Shown here one piece after another: positions 54,971 through 63,897 of a stretch of DNA of 64,000 nt (position 1 is the first letter of the stretch; each line of letters begins with the position of its first letter). A model generated the notes under the pieces. It was not told the origin of the DNA and searched no databases. It worked only from the letters and a program-made list of their open reading frames with translations. The translations under genes were made by a program, and so were the position numbers. Origin of the DNA: Aequorivita sp. CIP111184 (GTDB taxonomy: Bacteria > Bacteroidota > Bacteroidia > Flavobacteriales > Flavobacteriaceae); assembly GCF_900489465.1 (NCBI RefSeq), contig NZ_UEFQ01000019.1, forward strand, positions 1 to 64,000, read 5' to 3'.

Positions 54971-56041
54971 ATGAAATTAATTACAATCACTATCGCCTTT
55001 TCTTTATGGCTATTTGCGGCAATGTATGCACAGGCTCAGGAAATGGACCACGACGCCCAGGCAGCTGTGGAGCAGCTAACGGAATTAAAAGAAAAAATAA
55101 TTCAGGAAGAAAAAGATGCCCTTTTCGCTGATGTTGAAAACATCAATGCCCGTTTGGAAAATGAGGCAATTACAAAAGAAGAGGCCGAAACATTAAAGCA
55201 GGAAGCTGCAGAAAGGCACGCGCTTAATATTGAAAATCGACTTGCTATCATTGACAATAAAGTAGCACTGTTAAAACGTAATGGAAGTGTTGAAGAAGAC
55301 GAAGACAGCGGTATGGTTATTCGCATTGGTTCCAGTGGCAAAAACAATGAGAATGACAATGTACTTTATATCGGCCCAAAAGACAAAAAACGCAAATATG
55401 ACCGCCGTACTACCTCAGACCTCGTTTTCGCTTTCGGTTTAAACAACGTAATTACAGAGGGAGAATCTTTGCAGGATTCAGACTTTAAAGTTGGAGGTAG
55501 TCGCTTTGCAGAGTTAGGCTGGGCTTGGAAAACACGTGTTTTCAAAAACACTAATTGGTTACGGGTTAAGTACGGGGTTTCTTTTCAATTTAATGGATTG
55601 AAACCGACTGAAAATCGTTTCTATGTAGATACTGGTTCAGAAACTGTGCTTCAGGAATATCCTTTAAATCTCGACAAATCAAAATTTAGAATGGATAATT
55701 TGGTGGTGCCAATTCATTTTGAGTTTGGCTCTTCCAAAAAAGAAGAACACGATGGCTACTTTCGCTATAACACAGAAAACCAAATAAAAGTAGGGCTTGG
55801 TGGTTATGCAGGTATCAATTTGGGCGCGCGCCAAAAACTAAAATTTGAAGAAGACGGCGAAGATCAAAAGCTAAAGTTAAAAGCAGATTACAATACAAAT
55901 AACTTCATCTACGGATTAAGTGCTTACATAGGTTGGCAGGGCGTGGCTGTATATGCCAAATATGATTTAAATACAATCTTTAAAAATAATCTTGTGGACC
56001 AGCGCAATGTATCTCTCGGACTGCGTTTTGATATGGATTAG
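54971..56041 (+). CDS. Outer-membrane beta-barrel protein with coiled-coil N-terminus
   Basis: 356 aa. Signal peptide (IAFSLWLFAAMYAQAQ), a helical coiled coil at about 25-110 rich in Glu and Lys, then a barrel of the PorT/OMP_b-brl type (LVFAFGLNNVITEG; LRVKYGVSFQFNGL; IKVGLGGYAGINLGARQKL; VSLGLRFDMD as the last strand). No enzyme motif. It is third after the sigma factor and membrane protein genes and is a likely target or sensor of that system. Confidence 0.85.
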   Translation: MKLITITIAFSLWLFAAMYAQAQEMDHDAQAAVEQLTELKEKIIQEEKDALFADVENINARLENEAITKEEAETLKQEAAERHALNIENRLAIIDNKVALLKRNGSVEEDEDSGMVIRIGSSGKNNENDNVLYIGPKDKKRKYDRRTTSDLVFAFGLNNVITEGESLQDSDFKVGGSRFAELGWAWKTRVFKNTNWLRVKYGVSFQFNGLKPTENRFYVDTGSETVLQEYPLNLDKSKFRMDNLVVPIHFEFGSSKKEEHDGYFRYNTENQIKVGLGGYAGINLGARQKLKFEEDGEDQKLKLKADYNTNNFIYGLSAYIGWQGVAVYAKYDLNTIFKNNLVDQRNVSLGLRFDMD

Positions 56042-56070
56042 CCAAAACGATTTCATTATTGATTGTTTAA

Positions 56071-56108
56071 AACCTGCACATTTTATATTTTAAAGTGCAG
56101 GTTTTTTT
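56071..56108 (+). terminator. Terminator after the OMP gene
   Basis: AACCTGCAC (56071-56079) pairs with GTGCAGGTT (56095-56103), followed by a run of T. Confidence 0.88.
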
Positions 56109-56162
56109 ACTACTTTTATATCAGACAAAAACTGAGCGTTTCAACATCATAATTCTTAAACT

Positions 56163-56549
56163 ATGAAAAGAGACCTCCGTAAACAAAACCTAAAACTGAA
56201 AATTCAGTTAAATAAAGGTTTAAATATTCCTTCGCTAATTTCAGACAGCTGCTACGTTAAGGATATAGATGATCAGCATTACCTTATTTCTTTGGATCTA
56301 TCTAGAGGCAAAAGCATCAACGCCCAAGATTACGAAACGCTTAATAATAGTTTCGACGCACTTGAGCAAATAGAAATAGAAGATGATAATGCAATAAAGA
56401 ACTTCAAAAAATACTACATACATCGATATGGAAACAATCAAGGCGTTTCCTTAAAAAATGTGTCCGTAAATCTAATAATGGACTATACTCGTTCCATCAC
56501 CTGCAATATAGAAGTAGAAAAAGTATTAAAGCTTTCAAAAGTTAGTTAG
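56163..56549 (+). CDS. Hypothetical protein
   Basis: 128 aa, no signal peptide or membrane helix. Basic N-terminus (MKRDLRKQNLKLKIQLNKG), then mixed alpha/beta sequence with SCYVKDIDDQHYLISLDL and IMDYTRSITCNIEV. I do not recognise a family. It stands alone between a terminator and dnaG, about 200 bp upstream of the latter. Confidence 0.7.
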   Translation: MKRDLRKQNLKLKIQLNKGLNIPSLISDSCYVKDIDDQHYLISLDLSRGKSINAQDYETLNNSFDALEQIEIEDDNAIKNFKKYYIHRYGNNQGVSLKNVSVNLIMDYTRSITCNIEVEKVLKLSKVS

Positions 56550-56748
56550 CGTTAATACATAGTTTTTGAAAAAGCTCTGTAGATGAATGTTTACAGGGTT
56601 TTATTTTTTTATAGTAAATAATTATTTAAGTCATAAAGCAGCAAAACGCATAGAACCGCAAGTGTGTCAATCTATACTTACAACTTTAAACTTGAAACTA
56701 TAAAGAAATCCCTATTTTTACAAATCGAAAATCTAACACTCCAAAATT

Positions 56749-58707
56749 CTGATATCTAAAACCACCATAGACAACGTTTTTGAAACCGCCCGTGTAGAGG
56801 AGGTGATAGGCGATTTTGTTCAGCTTAAAAAATCTGGAAGTAACTTTAAAGGGTTAAGTCCTTTTACAGATGAACGCTCGCCAAGTTTTATGGTGAGTCC
56901 CGTAAAGCAGATTTGGAAAGATTTCAGTAGCGGAAAAGGAGGGAATGTAGTTGCTTTTTTGATGGAGCACGAACACTTTACTTATCCCGAAGCCATAAAA
57001 TATCTGGCAAAAAAATACGGTATTGAAGTAGATGAAACCGAACAGACAGCCGAAGACAAAGAGCAGGCCAATGAAAGGGAAAGTTTATATTTGGTAAGCG
57101 AATTCGCAAAGGATTATTTTCACAGTACATTATTAAAAACTGAAGAAGGAAAAGCTATTGGTCTTTCCTATTTTAAGGAACGTGGATTTACTGATGAAAC
57201 CATCAAAAAGTTTGAGCTAGGTTATTCGCCCGATTCTTGGGATGCCTTTACCGGCCACGCTATAAAAAAAGGCTACAAGCTAGAATTTCTTGACAAAACA
57301 GGTTTATCTATTGTAAAAGAAGAAAAACAATTTGACCGTTTTAAGGGAAGGGTAATGTTCCCAATTCTCAGTATGAGTGGTCGTACACTTGGTTTTGGGG
57401 GACGGATTTTAACTTCTGATAAAAAGGCTGCAAAATATCTAAACTCTCCCGAAAGCGACATTTATCATAAAAGTAAAGTGCTCTACGGCATTTTTCACGC
57501 CAAACAGAGCATAGCCAAAGAAGACAATTGTTATTTAGTTGAAGGCTATACAGATGTTATTCAATTTCACCAAACGGGTATTCACAACGTAGTATCTTCT
57601 TCGGGAACGGCTTTAACTTCGGAGCAAATTAGGCTCATAAATAGGCTTACCAAAAACATAACTGTGCTTTTTGATGGTGATGCGGCTGGACTTCGCGCAT
57701 CACTCCGCGGTATCGACTTAATTTTGGAACAGGGAATGAACGTTAAGATCTGCACCTTTCCAGAAGGGGAGGATCCTGACAGTTTTTCGCGTAAAAATTC
57801 ATTACAGGAGCTTACGCTTTTTTTGGAGGAAAACTCCAAAGACTTTATCACTTTTAAAGCCTCATTACTCGCTTTGGATGCGAAAAATGACCCTATAAAA
57901 AAGAGCGAGACCATTCACGATATGGTCAATAGTATTGCTAAAATTCCCGATGTTATTAAACGTGAAGTATATATAAAGGAATGTTCGCGTATTATGGATA
58001 TTTCGGAGCAGGTGCTTTTTAATACACTTGCTCAAATTTTTCAAAAGGAAAGAAAAGATTCTTCAAAAAAAGCTGAAACTCCACGCGAGCCGTTTGAGGT
58101 TGTTTCCTCAGAAAAAAAGATTGAAAAAGTAGATGTGCAGTTTCAGTTAGAACAGAAAATAATAGAATTGTTACTTCTTTATGGCAATGTGGAAGAGAAT
58201 TTTGAGGAATTAATTCTTGAAGCAAACGATAAAGGTGAAATTTCATTAAAGCCTGAGATTCACAAATCAAGGGTTTATGAGAAAATATTTTTGGATTTGC
58301 AGGAAGACGAAATTGAATTTACAAACCAAGAATTTAAAGAATTGTATTACGAAGTGGTAAACCGTTTTACCCAAAATCCTGAGGCTAGAGCAGAAACTTT
58401 TATCAATGAACTAGAGCCAGAAATGGCATCTGCAGTTACTCACGTTTTGATGGAAGAGGAAAGGTATATACTCCACAACTGGGAGCGAAAGGAAATTTAT
58501 GTAAAGGAAAAGGAACAAACCATAGCCCAAATGGTTAGTGAAACTATTCTAAATCTGCGTAGGCATTTGGTTTCGCAAAAAATAAATGAACTCTCCGAAA
58601 CCATGAAGCAGGAAAATAGTTCCGAAAAAGAAACAGGCTTGCAGGAAATTGTAGACTACATTAGTCTCAAAAAAGTTCTTTCCGAAAAATTAAACAGAGT
58701 ATTGTAA
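56749..58707 (+). CDS. dnaG: DNA primase with degenerate zinc domain
   Basis: 652 aa if started at CTG 56749, giving the family N-terminus MISKTTIDNVFETARVEEV; the first GTG (56803) would cut 18 conserved residues, and a stop lies five codons upstream of the CTG. The N-terminal zinc-ribbon fold is kept (PSFMVSP, GKGGN) but its ligands are Ser37, Thr40, Asp58 and Ser61. The TOPRIM catalytic region follows (YLVEGYTDVIQFHQTG; LFDGDAAGLRASLRG), then a DnaB-binding helical C-terminus. It makes replication primers. The stop abuts the convergent regulator gene. Confidence 0.93.
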   Translation: MISKTTIDNVFETARVEEVIGDFVQLKKSGSNFKGLSPFTDERSPSFMVSPVKQIWKDFSSGKGGNVVAFLMEHEHFTYPEAIKYLAKKYGIEVDETEQTAEDKEQANERESLYLVSEFAKDYFHSTLLKTEEGKAIGLSYFKERGFTDETIKKFELGYSPDSWDAFTGHAIKKGYKLEFLDKTGLSIVKEEKQFDRFKGRVMFPILSMSGRTLGFGGRILTSDKKAAKYLNSPESDIYHKSKVLYGIFHAKQSIAKEDNCYLVEGYTDVIQFHQTGIHNVVSSSGTALTSEQIRLINRLTKNITVLFDGDAAGLRASLRGIDLILEQGMNVKICTFPEGEDPDSFSRKNSLQELTLFLEENSKDFITFKASLLALDAKNDPIKKSETIHDMVNSIAKIPDVIKREVYIKECSRIMDISEQVLFNTLAQIFQKERKDSSKKAETPREPFEVVSSEKKIEKVDVQFQLEQKIIELLLLYGNVEENFEELILEANDKGEISLKPEIHKSRVYEKIFLDLQEDEIEFTNQEFKELYYEVVNRFTQNPEARAETFINELEPEMASAVTHVLMEEERYILHNWERKEIYVKEKEQTIAQMVSETILNLRRHLVSQKINELSETMKQENSSEKETGLQEIVDYISLKKVLSEKLNRVL

Positions 58708-59340
58708 TTAATTAAATTGAAACATCCGTGCCTGGTTAATCAAATCTGCCAAGCTTGTAACATTTAGTTTTTTCAAAAGACGTGTTTTGTATGTGCTTAC
58801 CGTTTTCTCATTTATTTCAAGAAGTGTGGCAATGTCTTTATTGCGTTTGCCATTAGATAGCAGATTGAGCACTTCAATTTCACGTGCAGAAAGTTTTTTA
58901 TAGCGTCCTACAATAGTATTATCGTTTATGGCTTTGCTGTTCAATGCAGCTGCAAGTTCCTCGTTTAAAAATACTCCCCCCATTGCTATACGTTTAATTG
59001 CTTGAAGAAATATTTCTTTAGAGGATGTTTTTGGAATATAACCAGCAGCACCAGATTTTATGGAGCGCAGTGCATAAATTTCTTCAGGGTGTGATGAAAA
59101 AATGGCTATTCGTGTTTTTGGAAATTCTTCACGAATGCTTCGCAGGGCATGAAACCCGTTGATTTCAGGAATATCTAGCTCTAAAATTAGAATGTCTGGA
59201 CGTTCTTTTTCTAAACATTTCAATAATTCTGACCCTCTTGCTACTTTGCCGACTATTGAATAATCGGTTGAGCTATTTAGCAAAACAGCAATCCCTTTTC
59301 TAGTGATAGGGTGGTGGTCTGCAATTACAACTTTTTTCAT
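58708..59340 (-). CDS. LuxR-type response regulator with atypical receiver
   Basis: 210 aa. The receiver fold is at about 1-120 and the LuxR helix-turn-helix at about 145-205 (SAREIEVLNLLSNGKRNKDI; NEKTVSTYKTRLLKKL). At the phosphorylation position the residue is Glu54 (ILILELDIP) instead of Asp, and the acidic pair is Asp8-His9 instead of Asp-Asp. Lys in YIPKTSS remains. It is therefore probably not phosphorylated in the usual way, and Glu may mimic the active state. No kinase gene is nearby. Confidence 0.93.
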   Translation of the reverse strand: MKKVVIADHHPITRKGIAVLLNSSTDYSIVGKVARGSELLKCLEKERPDILILELDIPEINGFHALRSIREEFPKTRIAIFSSHPEEIYALRSIKSGAAGYIPKTSSKEIFLQAIKRIAMGGVFLNEELAAALNSKAINDNTIVGRYKKLSAREIEVLNLLSNGKRNKDIATLLEINEKTVSTYKTRLLKKLNVTSLADLINQARMFQFN

Positions 59341-59504
59341 CTTATTGTATTTATAGATTCTTCAATATATAAAACCATCAGACTTGGGGAGTTATTAAGT
59401 TTTATGATAGTAATATTAATACTACATTTCGGATATATAAAATCTTAAGGAGAAGAATAATAAACCTTTCGTTTAATGGTTAAATTATTCGATAAGTAGC
59501 AATG

Positions 59505-60293
59505 CTATTTCAGTTCTTTGGGGATTTCGCAAATGGGAATCGGGATCATTTTGTGTTTATTGGCTTTATTCAATTTATTATAAATATCAAAAACTACTTG
59601 TTGCCTTCCGGAAAAGTCTGAGCTAATTTTACCAGCTTCTTTCATTTTCATTGCCCATTCTAGCTCATCATAACTTGCGCCAATTTGGTCTTCATCGGTT
59701 CGGTCATCGCCCCATAACCCATCGGTGGGAGCTGCTTCTATGATTTCATTATTTATACCCATTTGTAGGGCAATTTTATAAACTTCACTTTTCATTAAAT
59801 CAGCAATCGGGCTTAAGTCCACGCCCCCATCACCATATTTTGTATAAAACCCCACGCCAAAATCCTCCACCTTATTGCCAGTACCTGCAACTAAATATTT
59901 TTGCAGCGCTGCAAAATAATAAAGCGTTGTCATACGCAATCGTGCCCGAGTGTTTGCAAGTGACATGAAGCGATCTTCTTCTTTTTCAACTTTTGGTAAT
60001 GCTTCAATCATTGAATCAAAAACTGAGGTAAGGTTCACTTCAATCTTAGTGACATTTGGAAAATTTTCTTTTAACCATGCTATATGGTTATAAGCACGAT
60101 TTACTTGGGAAGGTGCTTGATGTATGGGCATTTCTATACATACTAAGTCAAGTCCTGTTTTTGCGCATAACGCTGAAGTTACGGCAGAATCAATGCCTCC
60201 GCTTATACCAATTACAAAACCATTCATTTTTGCGTTTTCTGCATAGGTTTTTAACCAATTTACAATGTGATCTATTACTTTTTCGGTTTGCAT
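59505..60293 (-). CDS. nadE: NAD+ synthase, ammonia-dependent
   Basis: 262 aa, synthetase domain only (no glutaminase). The ATP loop is GISGGIDSAVTSAL; GTGNKVEDFGVGFYTKYGDGG and KSEVYKIALQMG are present. It amidates nicotinate adenine dinucleotide using ammonia. It is followed on the minus strand by the regulator at 58708 after 164 bp. Confidence 0.95.
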   Translation of the reverse strand: MQTEKVIDHIVNWLKTYAENAKMNGFVIGISGGIDSAVTSALCAKTGLDLVCIEMPIHQAPSQVNRAYNHIAWLKENFPNVTKIEVNLTSVFDSMIEALPKVEKEEDRFMSLANTRARLRMTTLYYFAALQKYLVAGTGNKVEDFGVGFYTKYGDGGVDLSPIADLMKSEVYKIALQMGINNEIIEAAPTDGLWGDDRTDEDQIGASYDELEWAMKMKEAGKISSDFSGRQQVVFDIYNKLNKANKHKMIPIPICEIPKELK

Positions 60294-60487
60294 TTTCTGT
60301 GTTTTTAATCTTTTATAATAATACCTTTGCAGCGCAAAAGTTGTTAAAGATAAAATTAATATAAAGGAATGGCGTTAACCAATAACAACATTTTTTCTGT
60401 TATGAAAAGCCCCTTAACAAATAGTGTATTAACTAAAATTGGTAATTTGGGCATTCCATATTCCTGTTTCTCAAATATTTTATACAG

Positions 60488-61444
60488 ATGAAATATTGCC
60501 TATTGGTCATTTTCGGGGTTCTCCTTTTTTCGTGTAACAATGAAAACAAGGTTGAAAAGGAAATTGAAAAAATCCCTATAAATTTCGAGATAATTCGTTT
60601 TGATAGAGAGTTTGCTAAAGCCACTCCAGCAGATCTTCCTAAATTGAAAACAGAATACCCTGCATTTTTTCCGAAGCAATACAACGACAGTATTTGGATA
60701 GAAAAATTAAATGATACGCTTCAAGATCAACTAGAAAGTGAAGTGGCGAAAACTTTTCCAAAAAATGAAGTGTTTAATGAGATGCTTGTCACATTGTTTC
60801 AGCATATAAAATACTATTTTCCAAAATTTCAGACTCCCGTGGTTGTAACTACAACTTCAGACGTAGATTATCGCAATAAAGTGATTCTTTCGAATAATAT
60901 GTTGATAATAGGCTTAGATAATTATTTGGGTAGTGAGCATCGTTTTTACGAAGGTATTGATAAATACATTTCAAAGGAAATGAAGCCATCTCAGATTGAG
61001 CCAGACGTTGCGGATGCTTATGCAAGACTATATATACAGCCGCCGAGTAAAGCTACATTTTTGGGTCAGATTGTATATTTTGGGAAAAATCTTTATTTGA
61101 AGGATCTTTGGCTTCCAAATATTAACGATGCCGAAAAAATAGGTTACACTGAAGAAGAATTTCAATGGGCTGAGGAGAATGAGGAATATATGTGGCGCTA
61201 TTTTGTGGAGAAAGAATTGCTTTATAGCACTGACTCTAAACTGGGTGCTCGTTTTATAAGTCCTGCGCCATTTTCAAAATTTTATCTAGACATTGACAAC
61301 GAATCTCCCGGAATGTTGGGACGTTATTTGGGATGGAAAATTGTGCGTGCCTATATGGAAAATAATGACACAGACATCCAGCAATTAATGATTACAGATG
61401 CCGACGAAATATTTACAAATTCAAAATACAAACCAAAGAAATAA
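60488..61444 (+). CDS. gldB: Gliding motility lipoprotein GldB
   Basis: 318 aa. Lipobox LLFSC (Cys at about 16) in the signal VIFGVLLFSCNN. The body matches GldB: INFEIIRFDREFA, FQHIKYYFPKFQTP, GLDNYLGSEHRFYEGIDKY, and RYLGWKIVRAYMEN at the end. It is required for gliding in flavobacteria and is anchored in a membrane. The stop overlaps gldC by one base (TAATG). Confidence 0.94.
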   Translation: MKYCLLVIFGVLLFSCNNENKVEKEIEKIPINFEIIRFDREFAKATPADLPKLKTEYPAFFPKQYNDSIWIEKLNDTLQDQLESEVAKTFPKNEVFNEMLVTLFQHIKYYFPKFQTPVVVTTTSDVDYRNKVILSNNMLIIGLDNYLGSEHRFYEGIDKYISKEMKPSQIEPDVADAYARLYIQPPSKATFLGQIVYFGKNLYLKDLWLPNINDAEKIGYTEEEFQWAEENEEYMWRYFVEKELLYSTDSKLGARFISPAPFSKFYLDIDNESPGMLGRYLGWKIVRAYMENNDTDIQQLMITDADEIFTNSKYKPKK

Positions 61445-61782
61445 TGGCAATAAAACATACTTCTGAAATAAAACTAAACATAGGCCTTGACGAAAATAAA
61501 ATTCCTGAGACCGTTCATTGGACTGCTGAAGATGGTGGTGTCTCAAATGAAGAAACAAAGGCAGTAATGCTTTCTGTTTGGGATAGTAAAAAAAAGGAAT
61601 CTCTTAGAATAGATCTTTGGACGAAAGACATGCCTGTGGATGAAATGAAAATATTTTTTCACCAAACGTTAAGCGCTATGGCAGACACGTTTCAACGTGC
61701 CACGAATGATGATAAAATGAGCGCCACAATGCGTGATTTTTGCGATTATTTTGCGGAAAAGTTAGAGTTGAAGAAGGAGTAA
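61444..61782 (+). CDS. gldC: Gliding motility protein GldC
   Basis: 112 aa. HTSEIKLNIGLDENKIPE, then VHWTAEDGGV and SLRIDLWTKDMPVDEMK are GldC hallmarks. Soluble protein that supports gliding. It is translationally coupled to gldB and convergent with engB, 6 bp away. Confidence 0.94.
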   Translation: MAIKHTSEIKLNIGLDENKIPETVHWTAEDGGVSNEETKAVMLSVWDSKKKESLRIDLWTKDMPVDEMKIFFHQTLSAMADTFQRATNDDKMSATMRDFCDYFAEKLELKKE

Positions 61783-61788
61783 CAAAAA

Positions 61789-62400
61789 TTAAAATTCTGA
61801 GGTTTGAATTGTATTGTTAAGTTCTTCAATATAATTCAAAACCTCGTCTCTCCCTGAAGAATCACTCGCCGAAGTAATAAAATAGGGTGGCATTTCTTCC
61901 CAGGTCTCTAGCATTTTTTCACTGTAAACTTGAATACTTCGTTCCAATACTTTTGGCTTTAGTTTATCTGCTTTAGTGAAAATAATATTGAAAGGAACTC
62001 CGCTTTCACCCATCCATTGCATAAATTCCATATCGATGGGCTGGGGTTCATGGCGACAGTCTACTAGAACAAATGCGAGTACCATTTGTTCTCGCTTCTC
62101 AAAATAATTAGTAATAAATTTTTGAAAAACCTTCTTGCTGCTTTTTGAAACGCGGGCGTAACCGTAACCCGGCAAATCTACCAAATACCAGTTTTTGTTG
62201 ATGAGAAAGTGATTGATAAGTTGCGTTTTTCCTGGTCTACCTGAAGTTTTTGCCAAGCTTTTGCGCAACATAAGCATATTTATTAGGGAAGATTTCCCCA
62301 CATTACTTCTGCCAATAAAAGCGTATTCGGGCATACGGTCTTTTGGACATTTGGCAACATCACTGTTGCTCATCACAAATTCCGCAGATTTAATTTGCAT
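61789..62400 (-). CDS. yihA: Ribosome biogenesis GTPase YihA/YsxC (EngB)
   Basis: 203 aa TRAFAC GTPase. G1 [13 protein letters not shown]3 DLPGYG, G4 FTKADK, and G2 Thr in GRPGKTQLI. It is essential for 50S assembly in many bacteria. It lies between a hydrolase gene upstream (53 bp gap) and the convergent gldC. Confidence 0.95.
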   Translation of the reverse strand: MQIKSAEFVMSNSDVAKCPKDRMPEYAFIGRSNVGKSSLINMLMLRKSLAKTSGRPGKTQLINHFLINKNWYLVDLPGYGYARVSKSSKKVFQKFITNYFEKREQMVLAFVLVDCRHEPQPIDMEFMQWMGESGVPFNIIFTKADKLKPKVLERSIQVYSEKMLETWEEMPPYFITSASDSSGRDEVLNYIEELNNTIQTSEF

Positions 62401-62453
62401 TGTTTTTAATTATAAGTTATTCTGGAAATTACGCGTTTTAAAAACCTGAATCG

Positions 62454-63218
62454 TTAATAGCCTCGCTTTTCCAACCAGGAATAAAGTAATTTGTTAAATT
62501 CGTCCGGATGCTCCATCATGGCGGCGTGACCACATTTATCAATCCAAAAAAGTTCAGAATCCGGTAAAAGTTCATCAAATTCTATTGCCACCTCTGGAGG
62601 AGTAACATTATCATTTTTTCCCCAGATAATACAGGTTGGATTGTGCATTTTTGGCAAATCCTTCGCCATATTGTGCCTAATGGCACTTTTTGCAATTGCC
62701 AGTGTTCTAATTAGTTTATTTCTGTCGTTTACGGTTTCGTAAACATCGTCTACAATTTCCTTTGTGGCAACTGCAGGGTCATAAAAAACGTTTTCGGCTT
62801 TTTGTTTTATGTATTCATAATCACCACGTTTTGGGTAGCTTTCGCCCATGGCACTTTCGTACAGTCCAGAACTTCCAGTAATTATTAATGCTTTCACCTT
62901 TTCAGGGTACATTTTTGTGCAGAGTAGACCGATATGTCCACCTAGGGAATTTCCCAATAGAATTACTTCCTCGTAGCCCAAATGGTCAATAAACTGCGAT
63001 ACGTATTTTGCGAAATTTTTCACATTTGTTCGCAATAAAGTCATTTTATAAATAGGCAATTCCGGAATTAGGATTTTGTAACCTTTTGGAGGAAAGAAAT
63101 TAGCAACCCCGTCAAAATTACTCAATCCCCCCATAAGCCCATGAAGGATGATTATTGGAGTGCCTTCACCTATTTCTAAATATGAAAATTTTCCTTCTTT
63201 CTTTAAGTTTTCCGACAT
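62454..63218 (-). CDS. Alpha/beta hydrolase
   Basis: 254 aa from the ATG at 63218 (MSENLKKEGKF); an earlier ATG at 63257 adds 13 residues without family character. Oxyanion region LHGLMGG, nucleophile Ser in LGNSLGGH, Asp in WGKNDNVTP and His in KCGHAAMMEHP form a complete triad. Substrate unknown. It is the last minus-strand gene before the mraZ promoter. Confidence 0.9.
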   Translation of the reverse strand: MSENLKKEGKFSYLEIGEGTPIIILHGLMGGLSNFDGVANFFPPKGYKILIPELPIYKMTLLRTNVKNFAKYVSQFIDHLGYEEVILLGNSLGGHIGLLCTKMYPEKVKALIITGSSGLYESAMGESYPKRGDYEYIKQKAENVFYDPAVATKEIVDDVYETVNDRNKLIRTLAIAKSAIRHNMAKDLPKMHNPTCIIWGKNDNVTPPEVAIEFDELLPDSELFWIDKCGHAAMMEHPDEFNKLLYSWLEKRGY

Positions 63219-63324
63219 GCGTTGGTTGCTGCAATTTAGAATGACAAAAGTAAACAAAATTATTTCATAAGATCTATTTATAATTACGCTTTGTTGATTA
63301 CTGCTCCGATTTCACTTTATCTAC

Positions 63325-63391
63325 AAAGTGGTGAAACTTATCAACAAAGTGGTAGAATGTGGTAAAATGTGGTAAAAGTTATATATATTTG
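63325..63391 (+). promoter_or_regulatory. mraZ promoter with four MraZ-type boxes
   Basis: Direct repeats AAAGTGGT (63325, 63346) and AATGTGGT (63356, 63366), spaced 21, 10 and 10 bp, precede a TATATTTG -7 box (63384-63391). They occupy the place of the -33 element. They resemble the AAAGTG/TGGG repeats bound by MraZ in other phyla. Confidence 0.75.
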
Positions 63392-63423
63392 AAACTACAA
63401 ATTACAAACACGGAATATTCACA

Positions 63424-63897
63424 ATGCTCAATCTAATAGGCACATACGAATGTAAGGCAGACGTAAAGGGACGGGTCATGGTGCCTGCGCCTTTAAAAAA
63501 GCAGCTGGCATCTTTAGCGCCAGAAGGGTTTGTGATTAAACGTGCCGTGTTTCAGCCTTGTTTGGAAATGTATCCAATGAAGGAGTGGGATGCTCTAATG
63601 CTGAAAATGGGCGAACTTAATCGTTTTAGCAGAAAAAATAACGATTTCATTAGAAGATTTACTGCTGGTGTAAAAACAGTAGAGCTTGATGCTACAGGCC
63701 GTTTATTGATCCCTAAAGACCTGCTTTCTTTTGCGGGGATTAGTAAAGAAATAGTGCTCTCTTCCGCAATAAATATTATTGAGATTTGGGACAAAGATAA
63801 GTATGAACAAGCCATTGATGATGCTGCAGATGATTTTGCTGATTTGGCCGAAGAAGTAATGGGGAATAAAAGCAGTAATGGTGATGGAATATCATAA
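63424..63897 (+). CDS. mraZ: Division/cell wall cluster transcriptional repressor MraZ
   Basis: 157 aa with two SpoVT/AbrB-like repeats: first [20 protein letters not shown], second [20 protein letters not shown]. It binds repeats in its own promoter and represses the division and cell-wall cluster. The array at 63325-63373 is its likely target. The 3' end overlaps rsmH by 14 bases. Confidence 0.95.
   Translation: MLNLIGTYECKADVKGRVMVPAPLKKQLASLAPEGFVIKRAVFQPCLEMYPMKEWDALMLKMGELNRFSRKNNDFIRRFTAGVKTVELDATGRLLIPKDLLSFAGISKEIVLSSAINIIEIWDKDKYEQAIDDAADDFADLAEEVMGNKSSNGDGIS

Noticed and set aside
54871-55131. 86-codon plus-strand ORF overlapping the OMP gene start
   Set aside because: Low-complexity start in the intergenic region and out of frame with the signal peptide of the real gene.
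60322-60329. TACCTTTG as a gldB promoter
   Set aside because: It fits TAnnTTTG but has no -33 element and lies about 160 bp upstream of gldB, overlapping the nadE leader.
63311-63320. TTTCACTTTA as a fifth, inverted MraZ box
   Set aside because: It is on the opposite strand and out of the 10-bp register of the other four; too short to count on its own.
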